DNA from: Candidatus Cardinium sp. cBcalN2
Lineage (GTDB): Bacteria > Bacteroidota > Bacteroidia > Cytophagales > Amoebophilaceae
Length of the DNA stretch: 20,909 bases
Reading direction: 5' to 3'
NCBI RefSeq assembly: GCF_022810445.1
Contig: NZ_JAACGD010000103.1
Span: 1-20,909, forward strand
Each line of letters starts with the position of its first letter. The stretch's first letter is position 1. Shown in pieces: positions 7,671 to 16,459 of the stretch. The notes beneath the pieces are model-generated. The model worked only from the letters and a program-made list of their open reading frames with translations, was not told the DNA's origin and made no database searches. A program made the position numbers and the translations under genes.

Positions 7671-10655
7671 ATGCTGCAACCCATATATTCCGCCATTTTA
7701 ATTGCCATTTTCCTAATGGCTATTCCTTATCAAGGATTCTCTATGGCCAACGACCAGCTGAGACCATTTGCACAAGCTATTTTTCATGAAGGCATATGGC
7801 TTTTTAAGCAACATCAATATGCAGCAGCCGAAAAGTACTTTCAGGCCTATTTGAACACCCAGGGAAAAAAGTATAACAAAGAAGAGGCTGCTTATCATAT
7901 AGCACTATCTGCTTTGGCCAATCAAGACCGGAATCTAGAAATATTTTTGCAGTATTTTATAACCAGATACCCTAGCAGTCGATACATAGAAACGATGCGC
8001 TATTACTTGGCAAAATGCTTTTTTGAATCAGGTCAGTTTGCTAAAAGCCTCTCTTTATATCAAACTATTCAAGCAGATTGCTTAGCCCCTAAAGAGCGAG
8101 TAACCCTTGAATATGCTATAGGAGATAGCTATTTACAACTAAAAGATTGGACCCCTGCAAAAAAGTACTTTACAACTATTAGCAATAAAAACCATCCTTA
8201 TTACCATGCGGCACAATTACAGATGGCCTACATCGCTTTTCAGGAAGCAGATTATGATGGTGCGCTTGTAGCACTTGAAAAAGCTAGTAAAAAATACAGC
8301 TTAGAAGCCCAAAGTTTAACGCTAAAGGTATACCATAAAGCTGGCCAATTTGAATCATTACTTGCCTATGTAGGGCGTTATCCAGATGCATCTTTTAGCA
8401 AGCAAGACCATCTAGTTATGGCAGACGCTTATTTTTTCCTCAAGCAATACGCAGCAGCTATTACCCATTATCAGATAGCCTTAGATAATAGAACAGACCG
8501 AATGACCCGCGCTAAGCTAGGCCATGCTTTCTATGAAACAGAACAATATGCTAAAGCAGTTGCTTGTTTTCAGCAACTGCTTCATCAGACGACAGATTAT
8601 GCAAGTCAAATGGCTGCCTACTATAGCGGTCTTATCTATGAAAAAGAGGGTGCTATTCCAGCAGCTATAGCTGCTTTTTCTAAAGCAGAAGGGTTAAGAT
8701 TTGATGGAGAGCTAAGCGATTTGGCTGCTATCAAAGTTGCTGGCTTGCGTTACCAACAAGGCGCTATTACAGAGGTTATAGCAGCCATGACTGCTTTTGT
8801 TGCAAACCATGAGGAAAGTAAAAACCTTTCCACTGCACAAGCCTTACTGGTACAGTGTTACTATAAAACAAAAGCGTATCAACGCGCTATAGATTATATA
8901 GCCACACTGCCCTATAAAACGGAAACACTCTTAAAGTTGTACCAAAAAGTACTTTTTTACCAGGGAATAGAAGATTATAATCAGGATAGGTTAGAGCATG
9001 CCATACAATACTTGAAGCAATCCCTTGTTTTTCCTTTTAAACCATCCTTAGTCTTACAAGCTCAGTTTTGGTTAGGAGAAGCTTTTTCTGCACTTGGTAA
9101 ATATGAAAAAGGGTTAAAGTTTTATACAAAATGTATGCAACAAGGCAATTTAAATAAACTCTTTTATGAAAAAAACCTATATGGCCTAGCTTATAGTTAC
9201 TTTAACACTGGAGCGTACACCACTGCAGCTAAAACCTTTGAACAGTATATAGCGATTACGCAAAAACAGCCAGCTGCTACCCACTACGATGCCATTCTTC
9301 GATTAGCGGATTGCTATTATGTCAAGAAAGATTACCAACAAGCACTTAACCTATATGCAGATGTGTATACCTATAATCCTGCTCACGTTCGTTACCAGGA
9401 AGCACTGATTTATGAAGCCTTAGGAGACAATCCTCGGGCAGAGCGTTGCCTGCAAGAAGTCCTTACCAACCATACAGAAACCATATATTATGAAAAAGCA
9501 TGCTATCACAAGGCCTGTACTATATTCAATGCAGGTAACTATCAAGCAGCTATTCAAGCATTTAGCCATCTCATGCAAATAGCGTTAACTACTGATCTAC
9601 AACCAGAATTATTGATGAAACGGGCTCTTGCTTATGAAAATCTTCAAAGATATAAAAAAGCTGCTGCCGACTACGCAGCTATTTTAGACCAATACCCCAG
9701 CCATGCCTATGCAGAAAGTGCTTTAATGGCTTTATCAAACCTATGTTCTACAAAAAGAACACCTGAAAAAACAGAGGTTTACTTAGAAAAATATGCACAT
9801 ATCGCTAAAAAAATGGCTAGTCATTCTGATGAGCGTACCATTGGCACAGCTAAGCAGCTTTTTTACAATCAAACTTATGCAAAAGTATTGCAACAGTTGA
9901 CTGCTTTTGATAAGCAGTATCCAGGTAGTCCATTGCTTGGAGAAGCTTATTTTTTAATCGCAGAAAGTTATTATAGACTACAAAAGCAGAACGAGGCAAT
10001 CAGCTATTATAAAAAACTAGTAGCCACCCCCCAAACAACTTTCCATAAAAAAGCATATCTAAGAATAGCTGATTTAGCTTACGAAGGCAAACGTTTTCAA
10101 GAAGCTGTCACCTATTACCAAAAACTACAGAAAATGCAACTGACTCATAAAGAATATCACCAGACCTTAATTGGACTTATAAAAGGTAGTTTTATGCTAA
10201 AAAAATATCAAATTACCACACCTGCTTGTTTAGAATTATTGAATAGTGCTAAGGAAGCACCAATTGAAACGACACAGCAAGCTTCTCTTTACCTTGGTAA
10301 GGTAGCTATGCAACGAGCAGAATACAAACGTGCTAAAAGCCATTTTTTAAAAGCCAGTAGACCGTTGCATACGATTACTGCAGCAGAAGCACAATATCTA
10401 TTGGCCCATGTAGAATTTAAATTAAAAGCGTATCAACCCTCTTTAAATATTTTATTTGATCTAGTGGAAAAATTTCCACAGAATAACGATTATATCGATC
10501 GTGCCTTTTTACTTATGGCAGATAATTATATGATGCTAGGGAATTTTACGCAAGCTAAAGCTACCTTAGATTCTATGATCAATAACTCCAAGGATCAAAA
10601 GCAAATTGAACTGGCTAAACAAAAAAGAGGTAAGGTGGTCGCAAAGTTACAATAG
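7671..10655 (+). CDS. Large exported tetratricopeptide repeat protein
   Basis: The 994-residue product has an N-terminal signal sequence (hydrophobic core about residues 5-20, probable cleavage near FSMA, residue 26). The rest is almost entirely TPR-like helix pairs from about residue 37 to the C-terminus. Recurrent signatures pair a small residue with Tyr and a KAxxxYxxx pattern, as in YAAAEKYFQAYL, YAAAITHYQIAL, YAKAVACFQQLL, YQQALNLYADVY, YKKAAADYAAIL and FQEAVTYYQKL. Exported TPR proteins of about 1000 residues are widely conserved in Bacteroidota. They are thought to be periplasmic or outer-membrane scaffolds, but no precise role follows from the sequence. The gene stands alone on the plus strand and converges with the DUF4293 gene. 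Gene-wide reading is intact. Confidence 0.88.
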   Translation: MLQPIYSAILIAIFLMAIPYQGFSMANDQLRPFAQAIFHEGIWLFKQHQYAAAEKYFQAYLNTQGKKYNKEEAAYHIALSALANQDRNLEIFLQYFITRYPSSRYIETMRYYLAKCFFESGQFAKSLSLYQTIQADCLAPKERVTLEYAIGDSYLQLKDWTPAKKYFTTISNKNHPYYHAAQLQMAYIAFQEADYDGALVALEKASKKYSLEAQSLTLKVYHKAGQFESLLAYVGRYPDASFSKQDHLVMADAYFFLKQYAAAITHYQIALDNRTDRMTRAKLGHAFYETEQYAKAVACFQQLLHQTTDYASQMAAYYSGLIYEKEGAIPAAIAAFSKAEGLRFDGELSDLAAIKVAGLRYQQGAITEVIAAMTAFVANHEESKNLSTAQALLVQCYYKTKAYQRAIDYIATLPYKTETLLKLYQKVLFYQGIEDYNQDRLEHAIQYLKQSLVFPFKPSLVLQAQFWLGEAFSALGKYEKGLKFYTKCMQQGNLNKLFYEKNLYGLAYSYFNTGAYTTAAKTFEQYIAITQKQPAATHYDAILRLADCYYVKKDYQQALNLYADVYTYNPAHVRYQEALIYEALGDNPRAERCLQEVLTNHTETIYYEKACYHKACTIFNAGNYQAAIQAFSHLMQIALTTDLQPELLMKRALAYENLQRYKKAAADYAAILDQYPSHAYAESALMALSNLCSTKRTPEKTEVYLEKYAHIAKKMASHSDERTIGTAKQLFYNQTYAKVLQQLTAFDKQYPGSPLLGEAYFLIAESYYRLQKQNEAISYYKKLVATPQTTFHKKAYLRIADLAYEGKRFQEAVTYYQKLQKMQLTHKEYHQTLIGLIKGSFMLKKYQITTPACLELLNSAKEAPIETTQQASLYLGKVAMQRAEYKRAKSHFLKASRPLHTITAAEAQYLLAHVEFKLKAYQPSLNILFDLVEKFPQNNDYIDRAFLLMADNYMMLGNFTQAKATLDSMINNSKDQKQIELAKQKRGKVVAKLQ

Positions 10656-10730
10656 CAAGTGCACAAGTATATATTCAAAAGATTGGTAAATCCAGCATTT
10701 TTAACTGATTTATATAGCATCTGTTTAGAA

Positions 10731-10760
10731 AATGGCGTCAACTTAAGGATGACCACCATT
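10731..10760. terminator. Imperfect hairpin between convergent genes
   Basis: AATGG (10731-10735) and GTCA (10737-10740) pair with TGAC (10750-10753) and CCATT (10756-10760) around a 9-nt loop, with a small bulge. It lies between the stops of the TPR gene (plus) and the DUF4293 gene (minus). On the minus strand it is followed by TTCTAAAC, only a weak T-run, so terminator function is tentative. Confidence 0.35.
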
Positions 10761-10773
10761 CATACATAATCCC

Positions 10774-11232
10774 TTAGCGTAAGCGATCCTGATTAACTAG
10801 CTGTTCGTCTTTTTTAATATAATACCTTGCCAGTAGGTTGGCTGTTAAAGCAATGAAAGGAAAAAAGATGCCTATTTTATAGCTGCTATACCCCTGCAGC
10901 ATATAGGCCGTGTTAGCCTTCTTAATAAGAACCAAAGTCAAGATTATCAATAGAACTAATGTTAGGCTTATCCGAGCAGTTAAACGAAGTTGTAACTTTC
11001 TACTATCATGCCGAATAATGGCATATGCTGCTGTTAGAGCAAGGCAACAAGCTAATAAAGCCGACAAGCTATAAGGAAATATAATACTTTGTTCCTTACA
11101 AATAATAAGCGCATAGGGCATTATGGTGCAAAGACTATCCAAACCTACTTTCTCCCAAATTGGTAGTTTCAAGAAAATAAACATAGCCATGCAAACGGCG
11201 CTTAAATAAAGAGATTGAATTCTTTGAATCAT
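10774..11232 (-). CDS. DUF4293 family four-helix membrane protein
   Basis: The protein starts MIQRIQSLYL and ends YYIKKDEQLVNQDRLR. These ends are characteristic of the DUF4293 family, small integral membrane proteins found in Bacteroidota and of unknown function. Four hydrophobic segments are visible at about residues 7-24, 52-73, 88-104 and 118-137. The reading frame is open upstream to a TTG at 11253, but the ATG at 11232 matches the family N-terminus and gives the usual length of about 150 (152 residues). tRNA-Asp lies 64 nt upstream on the same strand, so this gene may be read from the tRNA promoter at 11403-11434. It converges with the TPR gene. Confidence 0.85.
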   Translation of the reverse strand: MIQRIQSLYLSAVCMAMFIFLKLPIWEKVGLDSLCTIMPYALIICKEQSIIFPYSLSALLACCLALTAAYAIIRHDSRKLQLRLTARISLTLVLLIILTLVLIKKANTAYMLQGYSSYKIGIFFPFIALTANLLARYYIKKDEQLVNQDRLR

Positions 11233-11296
11233 GCGGGAACGATAAAAAGGCAAGAGAACAAAACGCTAAAAAAGAAAAGACGATCAAGAGTTTATG

Positions 11297-11370
11297 CGGT
11301 CTGGACGGGACTCGAACCCGCGACCTCCTGCGTGACAGGCAGGCATTCTAACCAGCTGAACTACCAGACC
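11297..11370 (-). tRNA. tRNA-Asp (anticodon GUC)
   Basis: The minus strand folds into a 74-nt cloverleaf. It has acceptor GGTCTGG/CCAGACC, D-stem GTTC/GAAT (one G-T pair), anticodon stem CCTGC/GCAGG with loop CTGTCAC (anticodon GTC), T-arm GCGGG/CCCGT (closed by G-T) with TTCGAGT, and discriminator G as expected for Asp. CCA is not encoded. The DUF4293 gene lies directly downstream on the same strand. Confidence 0.96.
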
Positions 11371-11402
11371 TTGAAAATTTCAATAACCACTGCACCAGTG
11401 TA

Positions 11403-11434
11403 CAAATATAATGCATAAATTGCTATTTATCAAA
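11403..11434 (-). promoter_or_regulatory. Bacteroidota-type promoter for tRNA-Asp
   Basis: On the minus strand, TTTG (11434-11431) is followed after exactly 20 nt by TATATTTG (11410-11403), a full match to TTTG-N19-21-TAnnTTTG. The mature tRNA begins 32 nt beyond the -7 element, leaving a short 5' leader for RNase P. The spacing equals that of the pdhA promoter. Confidence 0.7.
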
Positions 11435-11601
11435 AATAATAATCTTTTTATCTATAAAAATAATTGCAACTTAAAATTGTCTCATGTAAATTGATGGCAT
11501 GATAATGAACTTGTTATTCATAGAACCTAGTTGGTGGCTCTGGCTTAAACACTATCCACATCACCATCAATCACTGTATAATTTTTAAATCAGTATATAC
11601 T

Positions 11602-11889
11602 ATGACCAAAGCAGAAGTAATTTTAGCAATCTCCCGTAAAACGGGACTTGATAAAGAAGATGTCAAAAATACGCTAGATGAGCTATTCCATGTTATTCAA
11701 GATGCTGTAACAGCTAATCATCGGGTTCATTTCAGTGGATTTGGTAGTTTTTCTAAAAAGAAACGAGCAAAAAAAATTGGACGTAACATTAGTACCAATA
11801 CAGCTATTGTAGTAGAGGAACACCACATTCCATTTTTTAAGCATTCTAAGTTTTTTGCAGCAAAAATTAAAGCTGCTGATGCTGTATAG
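11602..11889 (+). CDS. HU/IHF family DNA-binding protein
   Basis: This small nucleoid protein binds and bends DNA as a dimer. The 95-residue chain has the N-terminal helices (TKAEVILAISRKTGLDKEDV), GFGSF at 46-50, the flexible arm around GRNI (60-63) and the C-terminal HHIPFFKHSKFF segment. The arm has Ile where classical HU/IHF has the DNA-intercalating Pro of RNP; a RNIS arm is, to my knowledge, common in Bacteroidota homologues. The ATG at 11602 gives the standard N-terminus. No exact Bacteroidota promoter was found upstream, only tataat at 11577-11582. It converges with pth. Confidence 0.92.
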   Translation: MTKAEVILAISRKTGLDKEDVKNTLDELFHVIQDAVTANHRVHFSGFGSFSKKKRAKKIGRNISTNTAIVVEEHHIPFFKHSKFFAAKIKAADAV

Positions 11890-12403
11890 CACTTTATAAA
11901 GCTTAGATAGGCTGATCATTATTATGATTATAAAATAGATTAACTAGTCAAATGGTTTATTTTTCCAGCATAGTTGGCATACCAAAATAGCCTTATAAAA
12001 ATACATAGTACAAGTTCTATTAAGCAGTAACTTTATTTATTATCTATCTTAAATAGATGATGAAAATCTGCTGCCCAATGTGAGTATTGATACAAAAATT
12101 TTTATTGTATTAGCTATATTGTTCAGGCAAATATGGCAAATAGTGTCAATTTAAACCTTTAACGCTTAGTAAATTTTTTAACAAAAAATGGATAAAGAAT
12201 CTGACCATTATCTATTACTTTTTGCTTGATTACATCTTTGATCAAGCAAAAAGTAACTTAAAATTGCTGATAAGCATTTTTAGTTTTAAGTTCAATTTAA
12301 ATAAACATCTATATGCAACGGTCTGATCTATCTTGTTAGCCGCCCCCTTAAAGAAACCGCTGAACTGGGGTTTTTATTCCTTTTATACCTAGCTAATTTA
12401 GCC
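11890..12403. other. Long spacer between HU and pth
   Basis: About 510 nt without a credible gene, between convergent HU and pth. It is strongly AT-rich and holds the paired hairpins at 12215-12292. Near its right end cccc (about 12343-12347) and gggg (12367-12370) flank a loop, followed on the plus strand by ttttta, a weak candidate terminator. No RNA gene was recognised. Confidence 0.5.
12215..12292. repeat. Two adjacent hairpins, the first a module A variant
   Basis: Positions 12215-12230 (ttactttttgcttgat) and 12241-12256 are perfect 16-bp complements around a 10-nt loop. This is the A hairpin with its cttgat motif inside the stem. Immediately after, aacttaaaa (12255-12263) pairs with ttttaagtt (12284-12292), enclosing a small gct/agc stem. 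They sit between convergent genes and could end both transcripts. Confidence 0.65.
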
Positions 12404-12961
12404 CTAATTAAACTGATTCATAGCATGGAGCATACCTCTATTACACCAAGCCATCAATATTTCTCCTGCTTTATCCAAGTAATTATCCATTGCCTTTAAT
12501 TCTTCTGGGTTAAAATTACTCAAGACAAAATTCGAAAGTCCTCCTTTAGGAAAATCACTGCCAATACCTACTCGAAGACGCGGATAATGATCTGAAGCTA
12601 AAGCATGCGCAATGCTTTTTAATCCATTATGACCTGCATCAGAACCTTTGGCCCGTAAACGCATCGTACCAAAGGGAAGTGTGATATCATCTACAATCGT
12701 TAAACTTTGCTCAATGGGTATATTTAAATGATCAACCCAATACCTAACCGACCTACCACTATTATTCATATAGGTGGTAGGCTTGATTATATATACTTGA
12801 TGCTGGTGGCAAATAAAAGAGGCAATAGAAGCCAATCGACCTAATTGAAATCTAGCTTTCTGTTGAACCGCTAGATAATCCACCACTAAAAAGCCTACAT
12901 TGTGTCTGGTATAGGCATAATCGAGGCCAATATTGCCCAATCCAACCAGTAATAGCTTCAT
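12404..12961 (-). CDS. pth: Peptidyl-tRNA hydrolase
   Basis: Pth cleaves the ester bond of peptidyl-tRNAs released by stalled ribosomes, recycling tRNA in the cytoplasm. Counting from the ATG at 12961 the protein has 185 residues, the normal size. It shows GLGNIG with Asn10, catalytic His20 in TRHNVGF, TYMNNSG at 63-69, VDDITLPFG with the active-site Asp at 91-92, and GSDAGHNGLKSI at 107-118. The frame stays open upstream to a TTG at 12994, but this would add 11 residues before the conserved N-terminus, so 12961 is preferred. It lies 53 nt after rplY, the common ctc-pth arrangement, and is probably cotranscribed. Confidence 0.95.
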   Translation of the reverse strand: MKLLLVGLGNIGLDYAYTRHNVGFLVVDYLAVQQKARFQLGRLASIASFICHQHQVYIIKPTTYMNNSGRSVRYWVDHLNIPIEQSLTIVDDITLPFGTMRLRAKGSDAGHNGLKSIAHALASDHYPRLRVGIGSDFPKGGLSNFVLSNFNPEELKAMDNYLDKAGEILMAWCNRGMLHAMNQFN

Positions 12962-13014
12962 AGTTTCTTTGCTAATTGCTAAGCAGCATAGCAATGCTAG
13001 ATAAAAAGTAGTCT

Positions 13015-13602
13015 CTATTTCTTAGTTTTTTTCTCCTCTTTACTAGCTGCACTACGCAATGCTCTTGGAATCTCGATAGAGGCAACTGGTGTATTAGGCA
13101 ATGCCAAAATAGTATAATTTTCTATTGGGATCTGATGCACACGCACAATTTGCCCTAAATCAAGATCAGAAACATCAATATTAACCATCGATGGCATATC
13201 TTTAGGATAAGCAGAAATAGCTAGTTTTCTTTGCTTTTTTGAGAGTACTCCTCCTTTGGATACACCTATCGCTTTACCAACAAATGCGGTAGGTATTTGC
13301 ATTTTTATTTTCTTATCATCAAAAATTTGTAAAAAATCTACATGCAACATCATTTCACTTACAGGGTGAAATTGCATTTCCTGCAAAATACATCTGTAAA
13401 TAGATCCTTCAATATTTAGATCTACAAAATGGGCATGAGGTGTATAAACCAAGTCACGTAAAAAAACCATAGGTACATAAAAATGGACTTGTTCTGTTCC
13501 CCCATATAGTACACCTGGTACTTGTGCAGCTATTCTTAACTGCTTAGACTCAGCTTTACCGAGATTTGCTCTTTTATACCCTAGAATCTCTATTACCTTC
13601 AT
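13015..13602 (-). CDS. rplY: 50S ribosomal protein L25 / general stress protein Ctc
   Basis: L25 binds 5S rRNA on the large ribosomal subunit. The 195-residue protein is the long two-domain TL5/Ctc form: an N-terminal 5S-binding beta-barrel (GVLYGG at 30-35, then LHVDFLQI around residues 86-93) and a C-terminal beta domain (AFVGKAIGVSKGGVLS, then IDVSDLDLGQIVRVHQI). It ends in a Lys-rich tail (SKEEKKTKK). The ATG at 13602 gives the standard MKVIEILGYKR start. It is followed by pth 53 nt downstream. Upstream on the minus strand taaattttg-like AT-rich elements exist, but none forms a full consensus promoter. Confidence 0.93.
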   Translation of the reverse strand: MKVIEILGYKRANLGKAESKQLRIAAQVPGVLYGGTEQVHFYVPMVFLRDLVYTPHAHFVDLNIEGSIYRCILQEMQFHPVSEMMLHVDFLQIFDDKKIKMQIPTAFVGKAIGVSKGGVLSKKQRKLAISAYPKDMPSMVNIDVSDLDLGQIVRVHQIPIENYTILALPNTPVASIEIPRALRSAASKEEKKTKK

Positions 13603-13793
13603 ATCTGTTGTTTATGATCAATGTAAAATTAATATGTTTGATGTATTTTGGACTTGCTATCCTATTGCTATACGGTAACTAAGCAGAATCAAAATCAAAT
13701 TTAATAAAAAAATCGATATAAAAATGTATAGTGGACTGGTTTATTCAGACAAATTGTATGGGTTCAAGACTATGGCTATTCTAGGCAAAACCG

Positions 13794-13940
13794 GCCCTTG
13801 TCAAATAATTGCGATCAGAAAAACATAGCTTACAGATAACAAAGCAAAATAGTTGCAGGGAGGGGGCTCAAGGGGTGGATCCTGTTTTGCCAGCTGTAAG
13901 GGGTGATTGCAGCAATTTTTTACCCAGGGCTTGCTTTTTT
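13794..13940. repeat. Module B pair in inverted orientation (copies 2' and 2)
   Basis: 13794-13848 read on the minus strand contains tgatcgcaattatttgacaa, a close match to module B. 13882-13940 is a plus-strand B copy (ctgttttgccagctgtaagg, then gcaattttttacccagggc). The two face away from a G-rich centre (13856-13880). This repeats the head-to-head plan of 132-229, but with diverged arms. It lies between rplY and the lipoprotein gene. The remaining 13603-13793 shows no gene. Confidence 0.55.
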
Positions 13941-14111
13941 ACCAAAATCAGGAACAAATACCGCTTATCAAAAAATATTTTTTCGTAACATTGTCAAAAC
14001 TATTCATGGAATACTGCACCATGCAAAATCCTGTAAATACGCTGTACCTACTATATATTTTAATGTTACGATCAAGTGAACCTATATCATTATACCATCA
14101 ATGGAATAAAA

Positions 14112-14792
14112 ATGGTATTAACAACTATTTTGTTTTACTTTTTTATGTTGCTTGTTTCTGGATGTGGACGAATTCGAACCACTGCTGCTATGATACCTAC
14201 AGAAAATCATGATAACCGCCCTGCACCAGCTCTACTACACACTACTGAACTCAATCAGCATATTCTAACAACTATTCAAGATGTTCAGATTGCTGGAACA
14301 GATGCTAACCAAGCGGTTTGGACTGCTAATACATTAATTATTGATATTGTTAGACTAGTTAAATCTACCCAATATGGGTCTACATTGCATCTTAATAAAG
14401 CTGAGAAAAGTTTTAATGAAGTGAAAAAAGCTACTAGTGTCGTTAATAAATCTGTTGATCAAGCATTAACTATGCTAGGTCGTGCTATAACTAGTGTAAT
14501 GGCTGAAAAAAGTAGTAAGGGAAACAGTCTTGCGAACCTTATTTACCCTCGCCTACATGAGCTGACTAAACATCTTACCGATGCGCAAAAATTGGTTCAG
14601 AAAGTTCATGAAGAAGTGCAACTTTACTACAAAGAGTCCATTGTAGCCCGTAAAACAAGAACGCGTGCTGAAGATTTTAGTAAAATTCACCTAGCTTCTG
14701 TTAATAATTGCCAACGTATCGGGTATATTGATAACCATATTGAAAATTGTTGTAAAAAACTTAAGCGTTATATTGAACTTTACTGTAAATAG
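14112..14792 (+). CDS. Putative lipoprotein of unknown function, helical
   Basis: From the ATG at 14112 the protein has 226 residues and a lipoprotein signal: short N-terminus, hydrophobic core ILFYFFMLLV and lipobox VSGC with Cys18. The frame also opens at a GTG at 14076, but that would put 12 polar residues before the signal, so 14112 is preferred. The mature part looks mostly alpha-helical with long amphipathic stretches, for example around HLNKAEKSFNEVKKATSVV and LTKHLTDAQKLVQKVHEEV, and ends in a Cys-rich segment. No family was recognised. It is followed 342 nt later by a lipase-like lipoprotein on the same strand, and repeat copies flank the two genes. A surface or periplasmic role is likely; anything further is guesswork. 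Confidence 0.75.
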   Translation: MVLTTILFYFFMLLVSGCGRIRTTAAMIPTENHDNRPAPALLHTTELNQHILTTIQDVQIAGTDANQAVWTANTLIIDIVRLVKSTQYGSTLHLNKAEKSFNEVKKATSVVNKSVDQALTMLGRAITSVMAEKSSKGNSLANLIYPRLHELTKHLTDAQKLVQKVHEEVQLYYKESIVARKTRTRAEDFSKIHLASVNNCQRIGYIDNHIENCCKKLKRYIELYCK

Positions 14793-15134
14793 CTTACTAC
14801 CTATACAGTTGTTATCAACTTAAGCAAGTTGTTCGTGTTCTTACACGATTTGTCTGTACCAACTTTTTACCTAAAATTTGATTTATTAGCTACTGCTTGA
14901 TAAAGAAAAAAATGCAAGACAATGTAGAACTAATATGCTAGGAACCAGTTCTATTAAACGGCTGTAGCTAACAAATGTTTTTACATATAAGGCATGTAAT
15001 TTTTTAAAACTTATCCACAATACATTATATTTTGACTAATTTTCCTAGACTTGATGCCATTGTGTGAACAAATACAATTAAACTAAACCCATGACTTTAA
15101 AATTGTTCAAAATTAAAAATTAATATTATTAGCT
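14793..15134. other. Spacer between the lipoprotein and lipase genes, with tandem hairpins
   Basis: No gene is seen. Just after the lipoprotein stop two small hairpins follow one another: CAACTT/AAGTTG (14816-14821 with 14826-14831) and TCGTGT/ACACGA (14833-14838 with 14843-14848). They may end the upstream transcript, although no long T-run follows. A tatattttg at about 15026 resembles a -7 element with one extra base; the lipase probably has its own promoter, but none is firm. Confidence 0.4.
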
Positions 15135-16397
15135 ATGTTAAAATTTAATTCTAAAAAATACCTTTTTCTTATTCTATTAGGTTGTATACTATATAATTGC
15201 CAGCAGCATGATTCACTGAATTGGCTTAAGCGTAAAAAAAACACCCGTACCAGTTTAGGTCCCCAAAGTGATATGAATAGCAATTCTAATAATATTTCAG
15301 AATCAAAACTGAAAAATTTCCTTGTAGTGTTACATGGTCATCGGATGAATAACCAAAATACACCAGCAAAAGATATTGGAGACAACGTTAACCTAATATT
15401 AGAAGAGAACGCTAAAATACCCTTTACAATTTTTAAGCCAACATGTAGACAGAATGAGGTATCTGACAAACTCAGTATCCTTGATCAATCAAGATTAGTG
15501 GTCAATGAATTACAAGCAGCACTAAAAGCATACCTTAGAAAAGAATTCCCCAAATGGTCAGAAATAGAGATTGCGGAAGGAGTTAAAAAAGTTCCAGTTT
15601 ATCTGCTTGGAAATAGTCAAGGGGGACTTGTAGCACTTATGATCGGGTACAACCAAACAAAAAAAAGCACTCATCCTAAAGTGAAAATAAATCTTAAAAG
15701 GATAATAGCCTGCAGTACACCTACACAAGGTCTTGAACTACTCAGTAATGCTTATCGGGACGCACAGCGTTTTGTAAGAACAATCAACAACATACTACCC
15801 CAAGCCTATAACTTAGTTGGTAGCAGCAAGAAACAAGTAACTAGGATGCCTATAGTATTAGGCTTAGCGCGCTGCTTACCTGCTTGGTTGACCTCCAAAA
15901 CCACACTAGGCCCAGGGCTCTTAGATATGCACCCAAGGTCTAAGACTATTCAGCAGGTAGTTAGCTTTATCAATGACCCAAAGCATGGTATACCTATATG
16001 CCTAATAGGTGGTAAGACAGACAAGATTAGTAAATATATTAGTAAAAATAATGGTATTAAAAATGATATTGATCCTGGTGCAATCTCTCAAGAGTCTAAA
16101 AATTTGTTTGATGAAAACTATGCACAAGTTGTTACTGGAAAAAAAGACGGAAAGCATGATGGTATCATTTCTTTAGATAGCCAGCTATGTGACAAGACTA
16201 ACATTGAATTTCATGAAACAACTAAGGGGGACGTTATTAACAAAGATAATAAGGTCACCAGAATTCTTTTATCTGGTGATTACATACATTGCTATAATTT
16301 TACGCTAAATGATAAGCTAGGCTTCAACGAAAAAAGTGACACAACTGTAGTAGAATCTAAGAGAGCTGCAAAGTATATAGCAGCAGATATACATTAG
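15135..16397 (+). CDS. Lipase-like alpha/beta hydrolase, putative lipoprotein
   Basis: The 420-residue product begins with a lipoprotein-type signal (two Lys, then FLILLGC); Cys17 (LLGC) or Cys22 (LYNC) could be lipidated. The catalytic part shows an oxyanion-hole strand VVLHGH (64-69) and a nucleophile elbow GNSQGG (159-164) with Ser161, as in serine lipases and esterases. The segment KHDGIISLDSQ (340-350) resembles the NDGxVxxxS block of triacylglycerol lipases. His385 in GDYIHCYNF is the best candidate for the catalytic His, with Asp296 or Asp342 as possible acid. Substrate (lipid, ester or other) cannot be told. It lies alone between repeat-bearing spacers next to another lipoprotein gene. 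Secretion plus lipase motifs would suit an enzyme acting on host or envelope lipids, which is inference. Confidence 0.8.
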   Translation: MLKFNSKKYLFLILLGCILYNCQQHDSLNWLKRKKNTRTSLGPQSDMNSNSNNISESKLKNFLVVLHGHRMNNQNTPAKDIGDNVNLILEENAKIPFTIFKPTCRQNEVSDKLSILDQSRLVVNELQAALKAYLRKEFPKWSEIEIAEGVKKVPVYLLGNSQGGLVALMIGYNQTKKSTHPKVKINLKRIIACSTPTQGLELLSNAYRDAQRFVRTINNILPQAYNLVGSSKKQVTRMPIVLGLARCLPAWLTSKTTLGPGLLDMHPRSKTIQQVVSFINDPKHGIPICLIGGKTDKISKYISKNNGIKNDIDPGAISQESKNLFDENYAQVVTGKKDGKHDGIISLDSQLCDKTNIEFHETTKGDVINKDNKVTRILLSGDYIHCYNFTLNDKLGFNEKSDTTVVESKRAAKYIAADIH

Positions 16398-16459
16398 CAC
16401 ATGGGCAATGAATCAAATATTGCCATCAAACCTATTGACATTACATCTTAAAGGAAAAC

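Noticed and set aside
11215..11418. Plus-strand reading frame of 67 codons over tRNA-Asp
   Set aside because: It is the antisense translation of the tRNA (GLEPATSCVTGRHSNQLNY is a well-known spurious product of such tRNAs), with no family or start signal of its own.
12962..12994. TTG-initiated extension of pth
   Set aside because: The ATG at 12961 gives the universal MKLLLVGLGN start with Asn10 and His20 at their usual numbers.
13633..13640. TATGTTTG on the plus strand as a promoter -7 element
   Set aside because: There is no TTTG 19-21 nt upstream and no gene start nearby on that strand.
14076..14111. GTG start giving a 238-residue lipoprotein
   Set aside because: It would place 12 mostly polar residues before the signal peptide; the ATG at 14112 gives a standard lipoprotein signal.
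13907..14212. 101-codon plus-strand frame before the lipoprotein gene
   Set aside because: It begins inside repeat module B and overlaps the lipoprotein signal region in another frame; its composition is not protein-like and the overlapping lipoprotein gene is better supported.
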